This document shows, one piece after another, positions 9,394 to 17,972 of a DNA stretch of 64,000 nt. Location: assembly GCF_014905555.1 (NCBI RefSeq), contig NZ_BNGS01000004.1, positions 558,001 through 622,000 of the forward strand. Reading direction: 5' to 3'. A model generated the notes under the pieces. That model was not told the origin of the DNA, did not search any database, and was given only the letters and a program-made list of their open reading frames with translations. The stretch comes from Streptomyces sp. Y2F8-2. GTDB taxonomy: Bacteria > Actinomycetota > Actinomycetes > Streptomycetales > Streptomycetaceae. How positions within the stretch are numbered: the first letter of the stretch is position 1; each line of letters starts with the position of its first letter. A program made the position numbers and the translations under genes.

Positions 9394-10386
9394 GTGCAGA
9401 GCCAGACCAAGCGCCACATGTCCCCCGACCAGCTCGATGCTCTGCTGCGCAGCACTGTGGGCATCGGGTGCCGCCTTGAGACGGAGCTGACCGACGGCTG
9501 GTTCAACAGCGCCTACCGCGTGCTGCTCGACGACGGCCGGCCGGCCGTCGTCAAGCTCGCCCCTCCGGCCGACGCGGCGGTCCTCCGGTACGAGCGCGGC
9601 ATCCTCGCCACGGAGGCCATGGTGTACCGGCGGCTCGCGGCCCTCCCCGGCGGCAGCGTGCCGACACCGGAACTCTTCTATGCCGGGGAGGAGTTCCTCG
9701 CCCTTTCCGTCCTGGAGGGGGTCCCGTGGGACAAGGCGGCAGACCGCATCCACCCCTCCACCGGGGCGGCGCTTCGCCGCGAGCTGGGTGCGATCACCGC
9801 GCGTCTGCACACCCTGGCCCCGGAGGACGGGCGGTTCGGCTATCCAGCCGGTGAATCCGGGCTCTGCGCCCCCGACTGGCGGACGGCGTTCACCGCGATG
9901 GTGGACGCGCTCCTCGACGACGCCGATCGATGGCAGTCCCCGCTGGGCGTGTCGCCGGCCGACATCCGGGCGCTGGTGGCCGAGGGCCGGTACGCCCTCG
10001 ATGAGGTCGCCGAGCCCCGGCTCGTCCACTTCGACCTGTGGCCGGGCAACATCTTCGTCGACCTCGGCGCCGACGGGACGCACGCCCGGATCACCGGACT
10101 CATCGACCACGAACGGGCGTTCTGGGGCGACCCGGCCGCTGAGCTGGTCTCCCTGGCCTTCGGCGGCGACACCGACCCCGACAGCGACCTTGTCGCCGGC
10201 TACACCGAGGCCGGAGGCAGCCTCGACTTCGGTCCCGCCTTCCGGCACCGACTGGCCCTCTACCAGCTCTACCTGGGCCTACTGCTCGTCGTCGAATGCG
10301 GGCCGCGCGGCTATGGTCCCGATCACCTCGCATTCTGCCGCGACACTCTCGCCGACGCCATGACACGGCTGCGAAGCCTGGGGTAG
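9394..10386 (+). CDS. Aminoglycoside phosphotransferase-family kinase
   Basis: 330 residues from GTG; ATG at 9418 is a plausible alternative. Protein-kinase-like fold of the APH/choline kinase family: nucleotide-binding Lys in PAVVKLA, catalytic loop VHFDLWPGNIFVD (HxDxxxxN) and metal-binding Asp in GLIDHERAFWGDP. Members phosphorylate small hydroxylated molecules such as aminoglycosides, macrolides, choline or homoserine; the substrate cannot be read from sequence. It starts about 110 bases after GH31 on the same strand but is not an obvious part of that pathway. Confidence 0.82.
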   Translation: MQSQTKRHMSPDQLDALLRSTVGIGCRLETELTDGWFNSAYRVLLDDGRPAVVKLAPPADAAVLRYERGILATEAMVYRRLAALPGGSVPTPELFYAGEEFLALSVLEGVPWDKAADRIHPSTGAALRRELGAITARLHTLAPEDGRFGYPAGESGLCAPDWRTAFTAMVDALLDDADRWQSPLGVSPADIRALVAEGRYALDEVAEPRLVHFDLWPGNIFVDLGADGTHARITGLIDHERAFWGDPAAELVSLAFGGDTDPDSDLVAGYTEAGGSLDFGPAFRHRLALYQLYLGLLLVVECGPRGYGPDHLAFCRDTLADAMTRLRSLG

Positions 10387-10446
10387 CCGCCTGCAGGCGC
10401 GAGCCGTGTGACGGGCTACCAGGGTGCGTACGATAGCTTGCCCGCC

Positions 10447-10995
10447 ATGACTGAGCTGGGACCCGTCGCCTGGCCACCTGTCCCGATCAGGACCGAGCGG
10501 CTCGTGCTCCGCGAGTCCGAGGCCCGCGACCGTGCGGCGTTCATCGAGCTGTTCGCCTCGCCAGAGGTGGGCACCTACCTCGGTGGCCCGCGACCGCGTG
10601 ATGAGCTCGAGCGCACGGCGCCTGAGGTGCCCGGGCGGCGCCCTGGCTTGTTCGTGATCGATCTCGACGGAGCGATGATCGGCATGGTCACGCTCGATCG
10701 GCGCGGCGCAGAGCGTCCGGGTCACATCCGTCCGGATGCCGCAGAGGCCGAACTCGGCTACATGTTCCTGCCGGAGGCGTGGGGATGCGGGTACGCCGGC
10801 GAGGCGGGCGCAGCGGCACTCGACTGGTTCGCCGACGCGCTTCCCGGCGAGCCGGTGGTGCTCTGTACGCAGACCGCCAACGACCGTTCGATGCGCCTCG
10901 CGGCGAAGCTGGGGTTCACGGAGGTGGAGCGGTTCGAAGAGTTCGGCGCCGAGCAGTGGTTCGGCGTGTGGTCCTCGCTCCCGCCGTCCGATTGA
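10447..10995 (+). CDS. GNAT-family N-acetyltransferase (RimJ/RimL-like)
   Basis: 182 residues. RimJ/RimL features are present: IRTERLVLRE near the start, LGYMFLPEAWGCGYAGEAGAA as the acetyl-CoA binding motif A, and NDRSMRLAAKLGF as motif B. It would transfer acetyl from acetyl-CoA to a protein N terminus or small amine; substrate unknown. The ATG at 10447 has no clear ribosome site, while TACGAT (10429-10434) lies about 12 bases before it, so a leaderless transcript is possible. An in-frame GTG at 10408 would extend the protein by 13 residues. Confidence 0.82.
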   Translation: MTELGPVAWPPVPIRTERLVLRESEARDRAAFIELFASPEVGTYLGGPRPRDELERTAPEVPGRRPGLFVIDLDGAMIGMVTLDRRGAERPGHIRPDAAEAELGYMFLPEAWGCGYAGEAGAAALDWFADALPGEPVVLCTQTANDRSMRLAAKLGFTEVERFEEFGAEQWFGVWSSLPPSD

Positions 10996-11144
10996 GCTCG
11001 TGCTCGACAGCGCGGATACTCGAGGCCATCGATCGGCCGTCGGCCTCGGCGCGCCGCTTGACCGTTGTGCGTGGGCGCGCTGCGGCAGTCGATGAGGTTC
11101 GTCGTCTCGTCACGCTGCTGTTCGAAAGACGTCGTTGCATTTCC

Positions 11145-11696
11145 TCAGTGGACGCCCCGTTGCCCCAACAGGCGAGCGTGTTCCCTCTTCAGATGGGCGA
11201 ACCCCTGCCGTGCATACGCGGCGAGCTCCTCGCTGGGGAACGGCACCAACGAGAGATGCTGGTCGTATCTGCCCTGCGTCCACCTGGCAGCGGTGATCTC
11301 GTAGCCCGAGACATGGGCGCACAGTTGAAGCAAGATCGGCGGCATCTCCGGTTCCGTCAAGAGATCTGCATGCCTGATGACGAGATCGCGCATGGCCTGG
11401 ATGTTCGGGAGGAACACGGTCGTGACCCACAGCCGCCACTCGGCGAGTTCTTCCTCGGTGGGGGGAGTCTCATGCATGAATGGTGATCTGCCGTCAGGGC
11501 GGGCATTGCGCTCCTTGAACGCGTGAAAGCTGCGGCTGTTGGCCTCCGTGAGGGCGAACAGAGGTCCGTAGAAGTCGCTGAGCTGGCGGTTCAGGCGGGC
11601 CAGACGTTCTTGGCGCTGTGACAGGCGTAGGCCGTTGAGATAGGTAGCGACATAGCCGACGAACGCCAGTCCGATGGTGACGACCAGTGCGATCAT
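11145..11696 (-). CDS. Unrecognised membrane-anchored protein
   Basis: 183 residues from the ATG at 11696. One transmembrane helix covers residues 1-20 (ALVVTIGLAFVGYVATYL). A charged region (LRLSQRQERLARLNRQLSDFYGPL) looks coiled-coil, followed by a soluble helical domain with EELAEWRLWVTTVFLPNIQAM. Similar short one-helix proteins occur in Streptomyces, but I cannot name a family or function. The frame is open for another 48 codons upstream, but that part is Arg/Pro-rich and lacks coding character. No operon partner is close. Confidence 0.6.
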   Translation of the reverse strand: MIALVVTIGLAFVGYVATYLNGLRLSQRQERLARLNRQLSDFYGPLFALTEANSRSFHAFKERNARPDGRSPFMHETPPTEEELAEWRLWVTTVFLPNIQAMRDLVIRHADLLTEPEMPPILLQLCAHVSGYEITAARWTQGRYDQHLSLVPFPSEELAAYARQGFAHLKREHARLLGQRGVH

Positions 11697-11930
11697 GGAA
11701 GGCGATGCTACTGAGCAGTGCCCCCCTCGGTCAGTCGGAGGTGGCAGATGAGGGTTGCGGCGATACCTGCGAAGGCGAGGAAGTCTCGGGCCGGCACATC
11801 CGCAATCCACGCCGAGCCAGAAGGCCCTCACCCATTTCAAGATCGGTCAGCCCGCACCTGCATGGCGTGTCCGCAACCCCGTGGTTCAGAACATCGAGCC
11901 CACCCGAATCCGCCTGGCGTCCGGTACTGA

Positions 11931-12794
11931 TCATCCGGTGATCGGCACGGCGTGGCCGGTGACCCGTACGCGAGCGTCGTGTGGGCCTGCCTCGACGATC
12001 AGGTCGCTCGGCCGTCCCATGTCCTCGCCCTGGCGGATGGCGATCACACCCGCCGGGGGCAACAGGCCGAGCGTACGCAAGTAGCCTCCGAAGGCCGCTG
12101 CTGCCGCTCCGGTGGCTGGGTCTTCGACGACGCCGCCGACGGGGAACGGGTCACGCGCGTGGAAGTGATCGTCGCGCTCCCGCCAGACCAGGTGCACCGT
12201 CGTCCAGCCGTAGACCTGCATGACACCGGCGAGGGCCTCGAAGTCGTAGTCGAGGTCGGTCAGTCGGCCACGGGAGCCGGCGGCGAGCACCAGATGCTCG
12301 TTGCCGGCGAAGGCAACGTGCGGCGGAAGCGCCGGGTCGAGGTCGGCTTTTTCCCACCCCAGGGCCGACAGCGTGGCGTCCACCTCGGCGGCCTGTGCCG
12401 GACGGGACCAGGTGGGGACGCTGGTGAGTGTCGCCCGTACAGCACCATGCCCGTCGGCCACGGTCTCCACCTTGATCTCGCCGGCAGGCGTGTCGAAGAC
12501 CAGAGGACCCGGGCCTATGCGTTCGGCAAGCGCCACCGATACGGCAACGGTGGCGTGCCCGCAGAAGGCGACCTCGGCGCGGGGGCTGAAGTAGCGGAGC
12601 GTGAACCGACGGTGCTGTTCGTCGCGCGAGGTGACGAATGCTGTCTCGGAGTACCCCACCTCGCCGGCGACCGCCAGCATGTGCTGCTCGTCGAGTTGTG
12701 CGGCGTCGAGAACGACGCCGGCCGGATTTCCCCCGTCGGGGTGGGAGGTGAACGCGGCATAGCGCAGGACATCGGTAACCGTTGAGCGAGTCAT
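11931..12794 (-). CDS. PhzF-family isomerase-like protein
   Basis: 287 residues; the ATG at 12794 follows GGGAGGGTAAGG, so a longer start was rejected. PhzF/diaminopimelate-epimerase fold: GNPAGVVLDAAQL near the N terminus, the SETAFV motif whose Glu is the family's proton carrier, FSPRAEVAFCGHATVA, and EDPATGAAAAAFGGYL in the second half. PhzF itself isomerises a phenazine precursor, but no phenazine genes are here, and most members have unknown substrates. It is divergent from a LysR regulator 91 bases away, the usual arrangement for control by that regulator. Confidence 0.85.
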   Translation of the reverse strand: MTRSTVTDVLRYAAFTSHPDGGNPAGVVLDAAQLDEQHMLAVAGEVGYSETAFVTSRDEQHRRFTLRYFSPRAEVAFCGHATVAVSVALAERIGPGPLVFDTPAGEIKVETVADGHGAVRATLTSVPTWSRPAQAAEVDATLSALGWEKADLDPALPPHVAFAGNEHLVLAAGSRGRLTDLDYDFEALAGVMQVYGWTTVHLVWRERDDHFHARDPFPVGGVVEDPATGAAAAAFGGYLRTLGLLPPAGVIAIRQGEDMGRPSDLIVEAGPHDARVRVTGHAVPITG

Positions 12795-12885
12795 GCCCTT
12801 ACCCTCCCGCCCCAACTGCATTAATGCAAACGATGATTATTGATTGAATCGATCGATGTTCACGATGGCTTGCTAGGGTTCGGTC

Positions 12886-13773
12886 ATGGATACCCGGCTG
12901 CTCCAGACCTTCACCGCACTCGCCAGGACGGGAAGCTTCACCGGGGCCGCTGCTGAGCTTCAGCTTGCGCAGTCCACGGTCACGGTGCAGATCAGAGCCC
13001 TTGAGAACACACTGCGCACCCGGCTCTTCGATCGACTGGCCCGAGGCGCGATGCTCACCGAGGCCGGGCGACGGTTGCTCACCCTGGCCGAAGAAGTCCT
13101 GGAGGCCGAGTCACGGTTGCTCGCGGCGGCCAGCGAGGACGGCCCGGTCAACGGGACAGTAGCGGTGGGCGCGGGCGAAACATTGTGCTCTGCCCATCTG
13201 CCAGGTGTGATCGCCGCGCTGCGCCGCCTCCATCCCGATGTGGAAGTGCACCTTCAGGCGTGCAGCACCGCCGCCGCCGTTGAAGGACTGCGAGCAGGAA
13301 GACTGGACTGCGCTCTCCTGCTGGAAGAACAGGTGGACTACCCGGACGTCACGGCTGAGCGCATCACCAGCCAGCCCCTGGTCCTGCTGTGCGCCCCCGA
13401 CCATCCGCTTGCCGGCCGCGAACAGCCGACGACCTGGCAGGAACTGGCGCGGGAGAACTTCTTCCTCCACGAGGAAGGCTGTTCCTACAGCGACTGGCTC
13501 GCTCAACGTCTACAGGCGGTCGCTGGTGCCCAGCCCCGGCTGACGCGATTCGGCGGCATCGAAGCCACCCGCGCCTGTGTCACAGCCGGACTCGGCCTGA
13601 CCGTCCTTCCCCACGCCAACGTAGCCGAATACCTGAGCGATGGCCGTCTCTCGGCAGTTCCGGGCCCCTCGCTCCCCGATGTCCCTGTCTACCTGGCCCG
13701 CCACCGCCGCCGTCGGCCCTCCCGCGCAGCGCGCGCCGTCGCAGCCCAGGTGGTACGCCACTTCCATACGTGA
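12886..13773 (+). CDS. LysR-family transcriptional regulator
   Basis: 295 residues, normal length. The winged HTH covers residues 1-60 (LLQTFTALARTGSFTGAAAELQLAQSTV, RLFDRLARGAMLTEAG). A periplasmic-binding-protein-like sensor follows, with GVIAALRRLHPDVEVHL and GLRAGRLDCALLLEE. It probably controls the divergent PhzF-like gene and itself. The 91-base intergenic space is conspicuously AT-rich for this genome (12815-12862), with TNA-type dyads where a LysR box would lie. The inducer cannot be predicted. Confidence 0.9.
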   Translation: MDTRLLQTFTALARTGSFTGAAAELQLAQSTVTVQIRALENTLRTRLFDRLARGAMLTEAGRRLLTLAEEVLEAESRLLAAASEDGPVNGTVAVGAGETLCSAHLPGVIAALRRLHPDVEVHLQACSTAAAVEGLRAGRLDCALLLEEQVDYPDVTAERITSQPLVLLCAPDHPLAGREQPTTWQELARENFFLHEEGCSYSDWLAQRLQAVAGAQPRLTRFGGIEATRACVTAGLGLTVLPHANVAEYLSDGRLSAVPGPSLPDVPVYLARHRRRRPSRAARAVAAQVVRHFHT

Positions 13774-13840
13774 CGGCGCGTCGGGCTTGCCGACGAGGCC
13801 TGGGCCTGAGCTCGGCAGCTGCCGGCGCCGTGCCGACGGA

Positions 13841-13858
13841 ACGTCTGTGTTCCGTAAG
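13841..13858 (-). promoter_or_regulatory. Shared 18-bp motif, site A (CTTACGGAACACAGACGT)
   Basis: Read on the minus strand. It matches the sites at 15639 and 18737 at CTTACG and GAC, with an 11-base period between half sites. It ends 46 bases before the oxidoreductase start. OmpR-type response regulators bind such direct repeats; the adjacent regulator at 17962-18687 is the obvious candidate. Confidence 0.5.
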
Positions 13859-13904
13859 AGTTCGATGGTTCCGCGACGGTCAGGCGCCGAGTGGGATGGA
13901 GGGC

Positions 13905-15041
13905 ATGAAACTGGGTCTCTTTCCGCCGGTGTTCAGGGGCAGACTGCACGATGCCCGCACGGCGACCTCCATCGGCCGGTGGCTGGGGGTGGCGTTCGCC
14001 GTCTGCTTCGTCACCGGACTGGTCAGTCACTTCATGCAACACCCGCCGGGCTGGCTGGCCGACAGAGTTCCGAGCCGGCCGGCGTGGGGTTATCGGCTCA
14101 CTCAGGGACTCCATGTCGCCTCCGGCATCGCGGCGATCCCGTTGCTGACGGCGAAGCTGTGGACGGTATATCCGCGGTTGTATGAATGGCCGTTGGTGCG
14201 GTCGGTCAAGCACGCCTTGGAGCGGCTGTCCGTCGGCGTCCTGGTGGCCGGCGCCGTCTTCGAGCTGGCGACCGGGCTGTTGAACACGGCCCAGTGGTAC
14301 CCGTGGCCGTTCTCGTTCGTACCCGTGCACTACGCGGTGGCGTGGCTGGTCATCGGGGCGCTGCTGCTGCACATCGCGGCCAAGGCGCCGGAGATCAAGG
14401 CGCACTGGGCTCGTCGGTCACCCGGGACCCTCGCCCTGCCCGCGCAGGACGACCCCGACCGGCGCTCGCTGCTGGCAGCGGTGGGCGCTGCCGTCGGTGC
14501 CGTCACACTGACCACCGTGGGCCAGTCCTTCACCCCGCTGAAGGACTTCCTCCTGTTCGCGCCCCGCCACCCGGACAAAGGCCCGCAGGCGCTGCCGGTC
14601 AACCGGACTGCCGAAGCCGCGGGGGTCGGCGGGATCACTGCCGTGGAGTACCGCCTGGTGGTGGCCGGCCCGCAGACGTACACCCTGACCCTGGACGAGC
14701 TGCGCGCCCTGCCACAGTACGAGGTCGAGCTGCCGATCGCCTGTGTGGAGGGCTGGAGCAAGTCGGCGCGCTGGACCGGCGTACGAGTCAGGGATCTGCT
14801 GGAACGTGCGGGGGCGCCGGAGCATGCGCGGGTGCGGGTGGTGTCGTTGCAGTCGAGGGGCGGTTACCGGGTGTCGGAGATGGGGCCCGAGCACGCCCGC
14901 GACCCGCTGACCCTGCTGGCCCTGCGCCTCAACGGCGAGGAACTCGACCCGGACCACGGTTACCCGGCGCGGCTCATCGCTCCCAATCGGCCGGGCGTTC
15001 TGCAGACCAAGTGGGTCGGCCGACTGGAGATGCCGGCATGA
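13905..15041 (+). CDS. Membrane molybdopterin-dependent oxidoreductase with cytochrome b561-like N domain
   Basis: 378 residues. Residues 1-170 contain about four hydrophobic helices with spaced His (VTGLVSHFMQHPPGW, LTQGLHVASGIAAIPL, VHYAVAWLVIGALLLHIAAK), the look of a heme-b or cytochrome b561-like domain. Then comes a sulfite-oxidase-like molybdopterin domain with PIACVEGWSKSARWTGV, whose Cys would bind molybdenum, and YPARLIAPNRPG. It is expected to oxidise or reduce a small substrate at the outer membrane face and pass electrons through heme. ATG 13896 is an alternative start. The next gene starts inside its stop codon (ATGA), so the two are coupled. Confidence 0.83.
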   Translation: MKLGLFPPVFRGRLHDARTATSIGRWLGVAFAVCFVTGLVSHFMQHPPGWLADRVPSRPAWGYRLTQGLHVASGIAAIPLLTAKLWTVYPRLYEWPLVRSVKHALERLSVGVLVAGAVFELATGLLNTAQWYPWPFSFVPVHYAVAWLVIGALLLHIAAKAPEIKAHWARRSPGTLALPAQDDPDRRSLLAAVGAAVGAVTLTTVGQSFTPLKDFLLFAPRHPDKGPQALPVNRTAEAAGVGGITAVEYRLVVAGPQTYTLTLDELRALPQYEVELPIACVEGWSKSARWTGVRVRDLLERAGAPEHARVRVVSLQSRGGYRVSEMGPEHARDPLTLLALRLNGEELDPDHGYPARLIAPNRPGVLQTKWVGRLEMPA

Positions 15042-15442
15042 AGGCATTGCGCATGATCGCGGGTACGGCGGGTGTGGCACTGATGGGGGTCGGGGTGTTC
15101 CGGCTGATGGACGTCCACGACTTGGCGGATGTGCTGGTGTGGCTGGGCGGGGCGGTCGTCCTGCACGATGTGGTGATCGCCCCGGCCGTGCTGCTGGTCG
15201 GGCTGCTGCTGGTGCGCGGCGCCGCGCGCGGACCGGTCCGCGGGGCCCTGCTGGTCACGGGTGCGTTGACGACGGTGGCGTTGCCCGTGCTGCTACGGCC
15301 GGGCAGGCCGGCCAACTCGTCGGTGCTGCCGTTGGACTATCCGCGCAACTGGCTGATCGCACTGGTGGCCGTGGCCATAGTGACGGCGCTCTGGCTGGCC
15401 GTGCGTGGGTGCCGGCGCGGTCGCCGACGGCCTGGTGGGTGA
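15038..15442 (+). CDS. Small integral membrane protein coupled to the oxidoreductase
   Basis: 134 residues with about four hydrophobic segments (AGTAGVALMGVGVFRLM, VLVWLGGAVVLHDVVIAPAVLLVGLLLV, GALLVTGALTTVALPVLL, WLIALVAVAIVTALWLAV) and a basic tail. No known family was recognised. Start overlaps the oxidoreductase stop by four bases, which implies stoichiometric synthesis. A role as membrane partner or assembly factor of the molybdoenzyme is an inference from coupling alone. Confidence 0.75.
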   Translation: MKALRMIAGTAGVALMGVGVFRLMDVHDLADVLVWLGGAVVLHDVVIAPAVLLVGLLLVRGAARGPVRGALLVTGALTTVALPVLLRPGRPANSSVLPLDYPRNWLIALVAVAIVTALWLAVRGCRRGRRRPGG

Positions 15443-15472
15443 CTTCCCTGGTCCGGACGACGGACGAACGGT

Positions 15473-15490
15473 CTTACGGGTGCCTTACGC
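15473..15490 (+). promoter_or_regulatory. Shared motif, site B (CTTACGGGTGCCTTACGC)
   Basis: Two CTTACG half sites exactly 11 bases apart, in tandem. It is the clearest direct repeat of the four related sites. It lies downstream of the small membrane gene and 217 bases before the epimerase. Confidence 0.45.
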
Positions 15491-15530
15491 GGTGCGGGCG
15501 GGCGCGACGGACCGCCGGGCGGCGGCCTGC

Positions 15531-15653
15531 GTGACCGGATGCGCGGGCGTGTCGACCCTGCTCGCCTTCGCTGTGGCCTTCGCCCTCCTGACGGTTTCGG
15601 CGTGCCGGCCCGCCGAGGACGCGCGGGAGCCGGGAAGGCTTACGAACCCCTGA
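15531..15653 (+). CDS. Possible tiny lipoprotein
   Basis: 40 residues from GTG: a short hydrophobic segment (LLAFAVAFALLTVSAC) ending in a lipobox-like VSAC, then a 15-residue charged tail. It could be a small lipoprotein of the oxidoreductase/epimerase locus. Against it: no clear ribosome site, very short, and its end overlaps regulatory site C. Treat as tentative. Confidence 0.25.
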   Translation: MTGCAGVSTLLAFAVAFALLTVSACRPAEDAREPGRLTNP

Positions 15654-15656
15654 CAT
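15639..15656 (+). promoter_or_regulatory. Shared motif, site C (CTTACGAACCCCTGACAT)
   Basis: Matches the consensus CTTACGGAnCnCTGACGT at 15 of 16 to 18 positions depending on degeneracy allowed; the half sites are 11 bases apart. It ends 50 bases before the epimerase start. Confidence 0.5.
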
Positions 15657-15706
15657 GCTTGCACCGAGCGACCCGCCGCCAGGTGAACCGCATTACGGTC
15701 GGTGGC

Positions 15707-16759
15707 ATGTTGATCCTGGTCACCGGCGGTGCGGGTTTCATCGGCTCGCACATCGTCACCGCCCTCATCGACGGGGGGCATGAGGTGCGCGTCCTCGACG
15801 CGCTGCTGCCCGCCGCCCACCGCACGCTCCCGCCGATCCCCGACGGGGTGGACTGGCGGCATGCCGACGTCCGTGACGGGGAGGCGGTGGCCGGCGCGCT
15901 GCGAGGCGTCGACGCGGTGTGTCACCAGGCCGCGATGGTCGGTCTCGGCAAGGACTTCACCGACGCTCCGGACTACGTGGGCTGCAACGACCTCGGCACC
16001 GCCGTGCTCCTTGCCGGTATGGCCGAAACCGGCGTGAGGCGCCTGCTGCTGGCCGGTTCCATGGTGGTCTACGGCGAGGGACGGTACGAGTGCTCGCGGC
16101 ACGGTGTCGTACGACCCGGGCCGCGCCGGGTGGCGGACCTGGAAGCGGCAGGCTTCGAGCCCCCGTGCCCGCACTGCGGTGAGCCACTGGCCGCGGGCCT
16201 GGTGGGCGAGGACGCCCCGGCCGATCCACGCAACGTGTACGCGGCCACGAAGCTGGCGCAGGAGCACCTGGCCGCCGCGTGGGCGCGGGCGACCGGCGGG
16301 CGCGTCGCCGCGCTTCGCTACCACAACGTGTACGGCCCGGGCATGCCGCGGGACACTCCCTATGCGGGTGTCGCCTCCCTGTTCCGGTCGGCGCTCGCGC
16401 GTGGCGAGGCCCCGCGTGTCTTCGAGGACGGCGGGCAACGGCGGGACTTCGTCCATGTTCGGGACGTAGCCGGCGCCAACCTCGCGGCGCTGGTCGGTGT
16501 GGAGGGTCTGCCGGAGGGCGGCTTGCGGGCGTACAACGTCGGCAGTGGAGAGCCGCACACCGTGGGTGAGATGGCCGCAGCGCTGGCCGAGGCGCACGGG
16601 GGACCGACACCGGTTGTCACGGGGGAGTACCGGCTCGGCGACGTCCGCCACATCACCGCCTCCTCGCAGCGGATGCGCGACGAGCTGGACTGGAAGCCGC
16701 AGGTCGGCTTCGCGGAAGGCATGGCGGAGTTCGCGGCGGCGCCCCTGCGGGCCGGGTGA
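15707..16759 (+). CDS. NAD-dependent epimerase/dehydratase (dTDP-rhamnose 4-epimerase-like)
   Basis: 350 residues. Extended SDR: Rossmann motif TGGAGFIGSH, VCHQAAMVG, catalytic YAATK (in NVYAATKLAQEH), and YHNVYGPGMP. After the catalytic Ser region is an insert with CSRHG and CPHCGEPL, a likely zinc-ribbon-like knuckle also seen in a subgroup related to dTDP-L-rhamnose 4-epimerases. It would reshape a nucleotide sugar, perhaps for the glycosyltransferases at 18.8-22.5 kb. ATG 15707 is chosen because the Rossmann strand begins immediately after it. Convergent with the sensor kinase gene. Confidence 0.88.
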   Translation: MLILVTGGAGFIGSHIVTALIDGGHEVRVLDALLPAAHRTLPPIPDGVDWRHADVRDGEAVAGALRGVDAVCHQAAMVGLGKDFTDAPDYVGCNDLGTAVLLAGMAETGVRRLLLAGSMVVYGEGRYECSRHGVVRPGPRRVADLEAAGFEPPCPHCGEPLAAGLVGEDAPADPRNVYAATKLAQEHLAAAWARATGGRVAALRYHNVYGPGMPRDTPYAGVASLFRSALARGEAPRVFEDGGQRRDFVHVRDVAGANLAALVGVEGLPEGGLRAYNVGSGEPHTVGEMAAALAEAHGGPTPVVTGEYRLGDVRHITASSQRMRDELDWKPQVGFAEGMAEFAAAPLRAG

Positions 16760-16859
16760 GTTCGTCCGGTTCCCGGTTGACCGCGCCGGGACCGCGCCGG
16801 GACCGGACCGGGACCGGACCGGGCTTCTCCCGCCGGGCCGTCCTGCTCCCTCGTCGTCC

Positions 16860-17972
16860 TCAGACCGCTGCGGGCAGGTGCACCTCGAACCGGCAGCCGC
16901 CCGGAACGTTGCACACCGTCGCGCGTCCCTGGTGGGCCTCCACGATGCCGCGCACGATGGCCAGGCCGAGCCCCGCGCCGGCCGGCGGGGTGCGGGCGTC
17001 AGTGCCGCGCCAGCCGGTGTCGAAGACGCGGGGCAGGTCCTCCGGCGGGATGCCGCCGCAGCCGTCCGTCACCGACAGCACGACCCTGTCGGCCTCACGG
17101 CGGGCCGACACGGCGACCGTGCCGTCGGCGGGCGTCCGGCGGATCGCGTTGACCAGCAGGTTGGCAAGGACACGGGACATCTCGCGGCCGTCGACTTCCA
17201 CCGGCACGGGTTCGACTCCGTCGCCCACGAGCCGTACTCCGTGTTCCTCGGCCAGCGCGTCGACGCCGGCGATGGCGTCGCCGACGAGGTCGTAGACCGA
17301 CATCCGGGCGGGGGACAGAGCGAGCACGCCTGCCTGGATGCGGGAGAGTTCGAACAGGTCGCTGACCATGGCGCTCATACGGCCGACCTCCGCGCGGATG
17401 CGGGTGTGGTAGTCGCGGGGATCGTCGACCATGCCGTCCTCGAGGGCCTCGGTCATCGCCTGCAGACCGGCCAGCGGGGTGCGCAGGTCGTGGGAGATCC
17501 AGGCGACGAGTTCGCGCCGGGAGGCTTCCAGGGTCCGTTCCCGTTCCCGGGAGGCGGCGAGCTTGGCGCTGGTAGCAGCCAACTGGCGGCTGAGGTGGGC
17601 GAGTTCGGCGGTGGGCGCGAGGGTGGGCGGGGTGAAGCTGCCGTCTTCTCCCAGGGCGCGGGTGGCCTCGGCCAGCTCCCGGCTGCCCTTCACGACGCTG
17701 CGGCCCAGGATGAGCGTCACGACGAGCGAGACGACCGCTGCCATGGCGCACACCATCGTCACCACCCACAGGTCATGGTCGGACAGGAACATCGCCCAGG
17801 ACACCAGCATGGTTCCGGCGAGCATGGCCGCCACCGTGACGGCGGCGACCACGGCCAGGGAGACGGCGACGGACCGGTCGCGCAGCGCCCGCAGGGCTGC
17901 CGCCCCCAGCAGTCCGGAGCCCCCCGCGCCGATCGCCGCGTACAGCGCGATGAGGAGCGTGTCACCGATCAT
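16860..17972 (-). CDS. Two-component sensor histidine kinase
   Basis: 370 residues. Two N-terminal hydrophobic regions (residues 5-60 and 62-95) give a membrane sensor with little extracytoplasmic mass. A HAMP-like linker (SRELAEATRALGEDGSF) follows. H-box WISHDLRTPLAG, N-box LANLLVNAIRRTP, G-boxes GCGGIPPEDLPRVFD and GAGLGLAIVRGIVEAH are intact. The ATG lies inside the end of the regulator gene (11-base overlap), so both are coupled. It probably senses membrane or envelope state and phosphorylates the partner regulator. Confidence 0.93.
   Translation of the reverse strand: MIGDTLLIALYAAIGAGGSGLLGAAALRALRDRSVAVSLAVVAAVTVAAMLAGTMLVSWAMFLSDHDLWVVTMVCAMAAVVSLVVTLILGRSVVKGSRELAEATRALGEDGSFTPPTLAPTAELAHLSRQLAATSAKLAASRERERTLEASRRELVAWISHDLRTPLAGLQAMTEALEDGMVDDPRDYHTRIRAEVGRMSAMVSDLFELSRIQAGVLALSPARMSVYDLVGDAIAGVDALAEEHGVRLVGDGVEPVPVEVDGREMSRVLANLLVNAIRRTPADGTVAVSARREADRVVLSVTDGCGGIPPEDLPRVFDTGWRGTDARTPPAGAGLGLAIVRGIVEAHQGRATVCNVPGGCRFEVHLPAAV

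Noticed and set aside
6945..9506. 853-codon minus-strand open frame opposite GH31
   Set aside because: Antisense shadow without domain or start signal.
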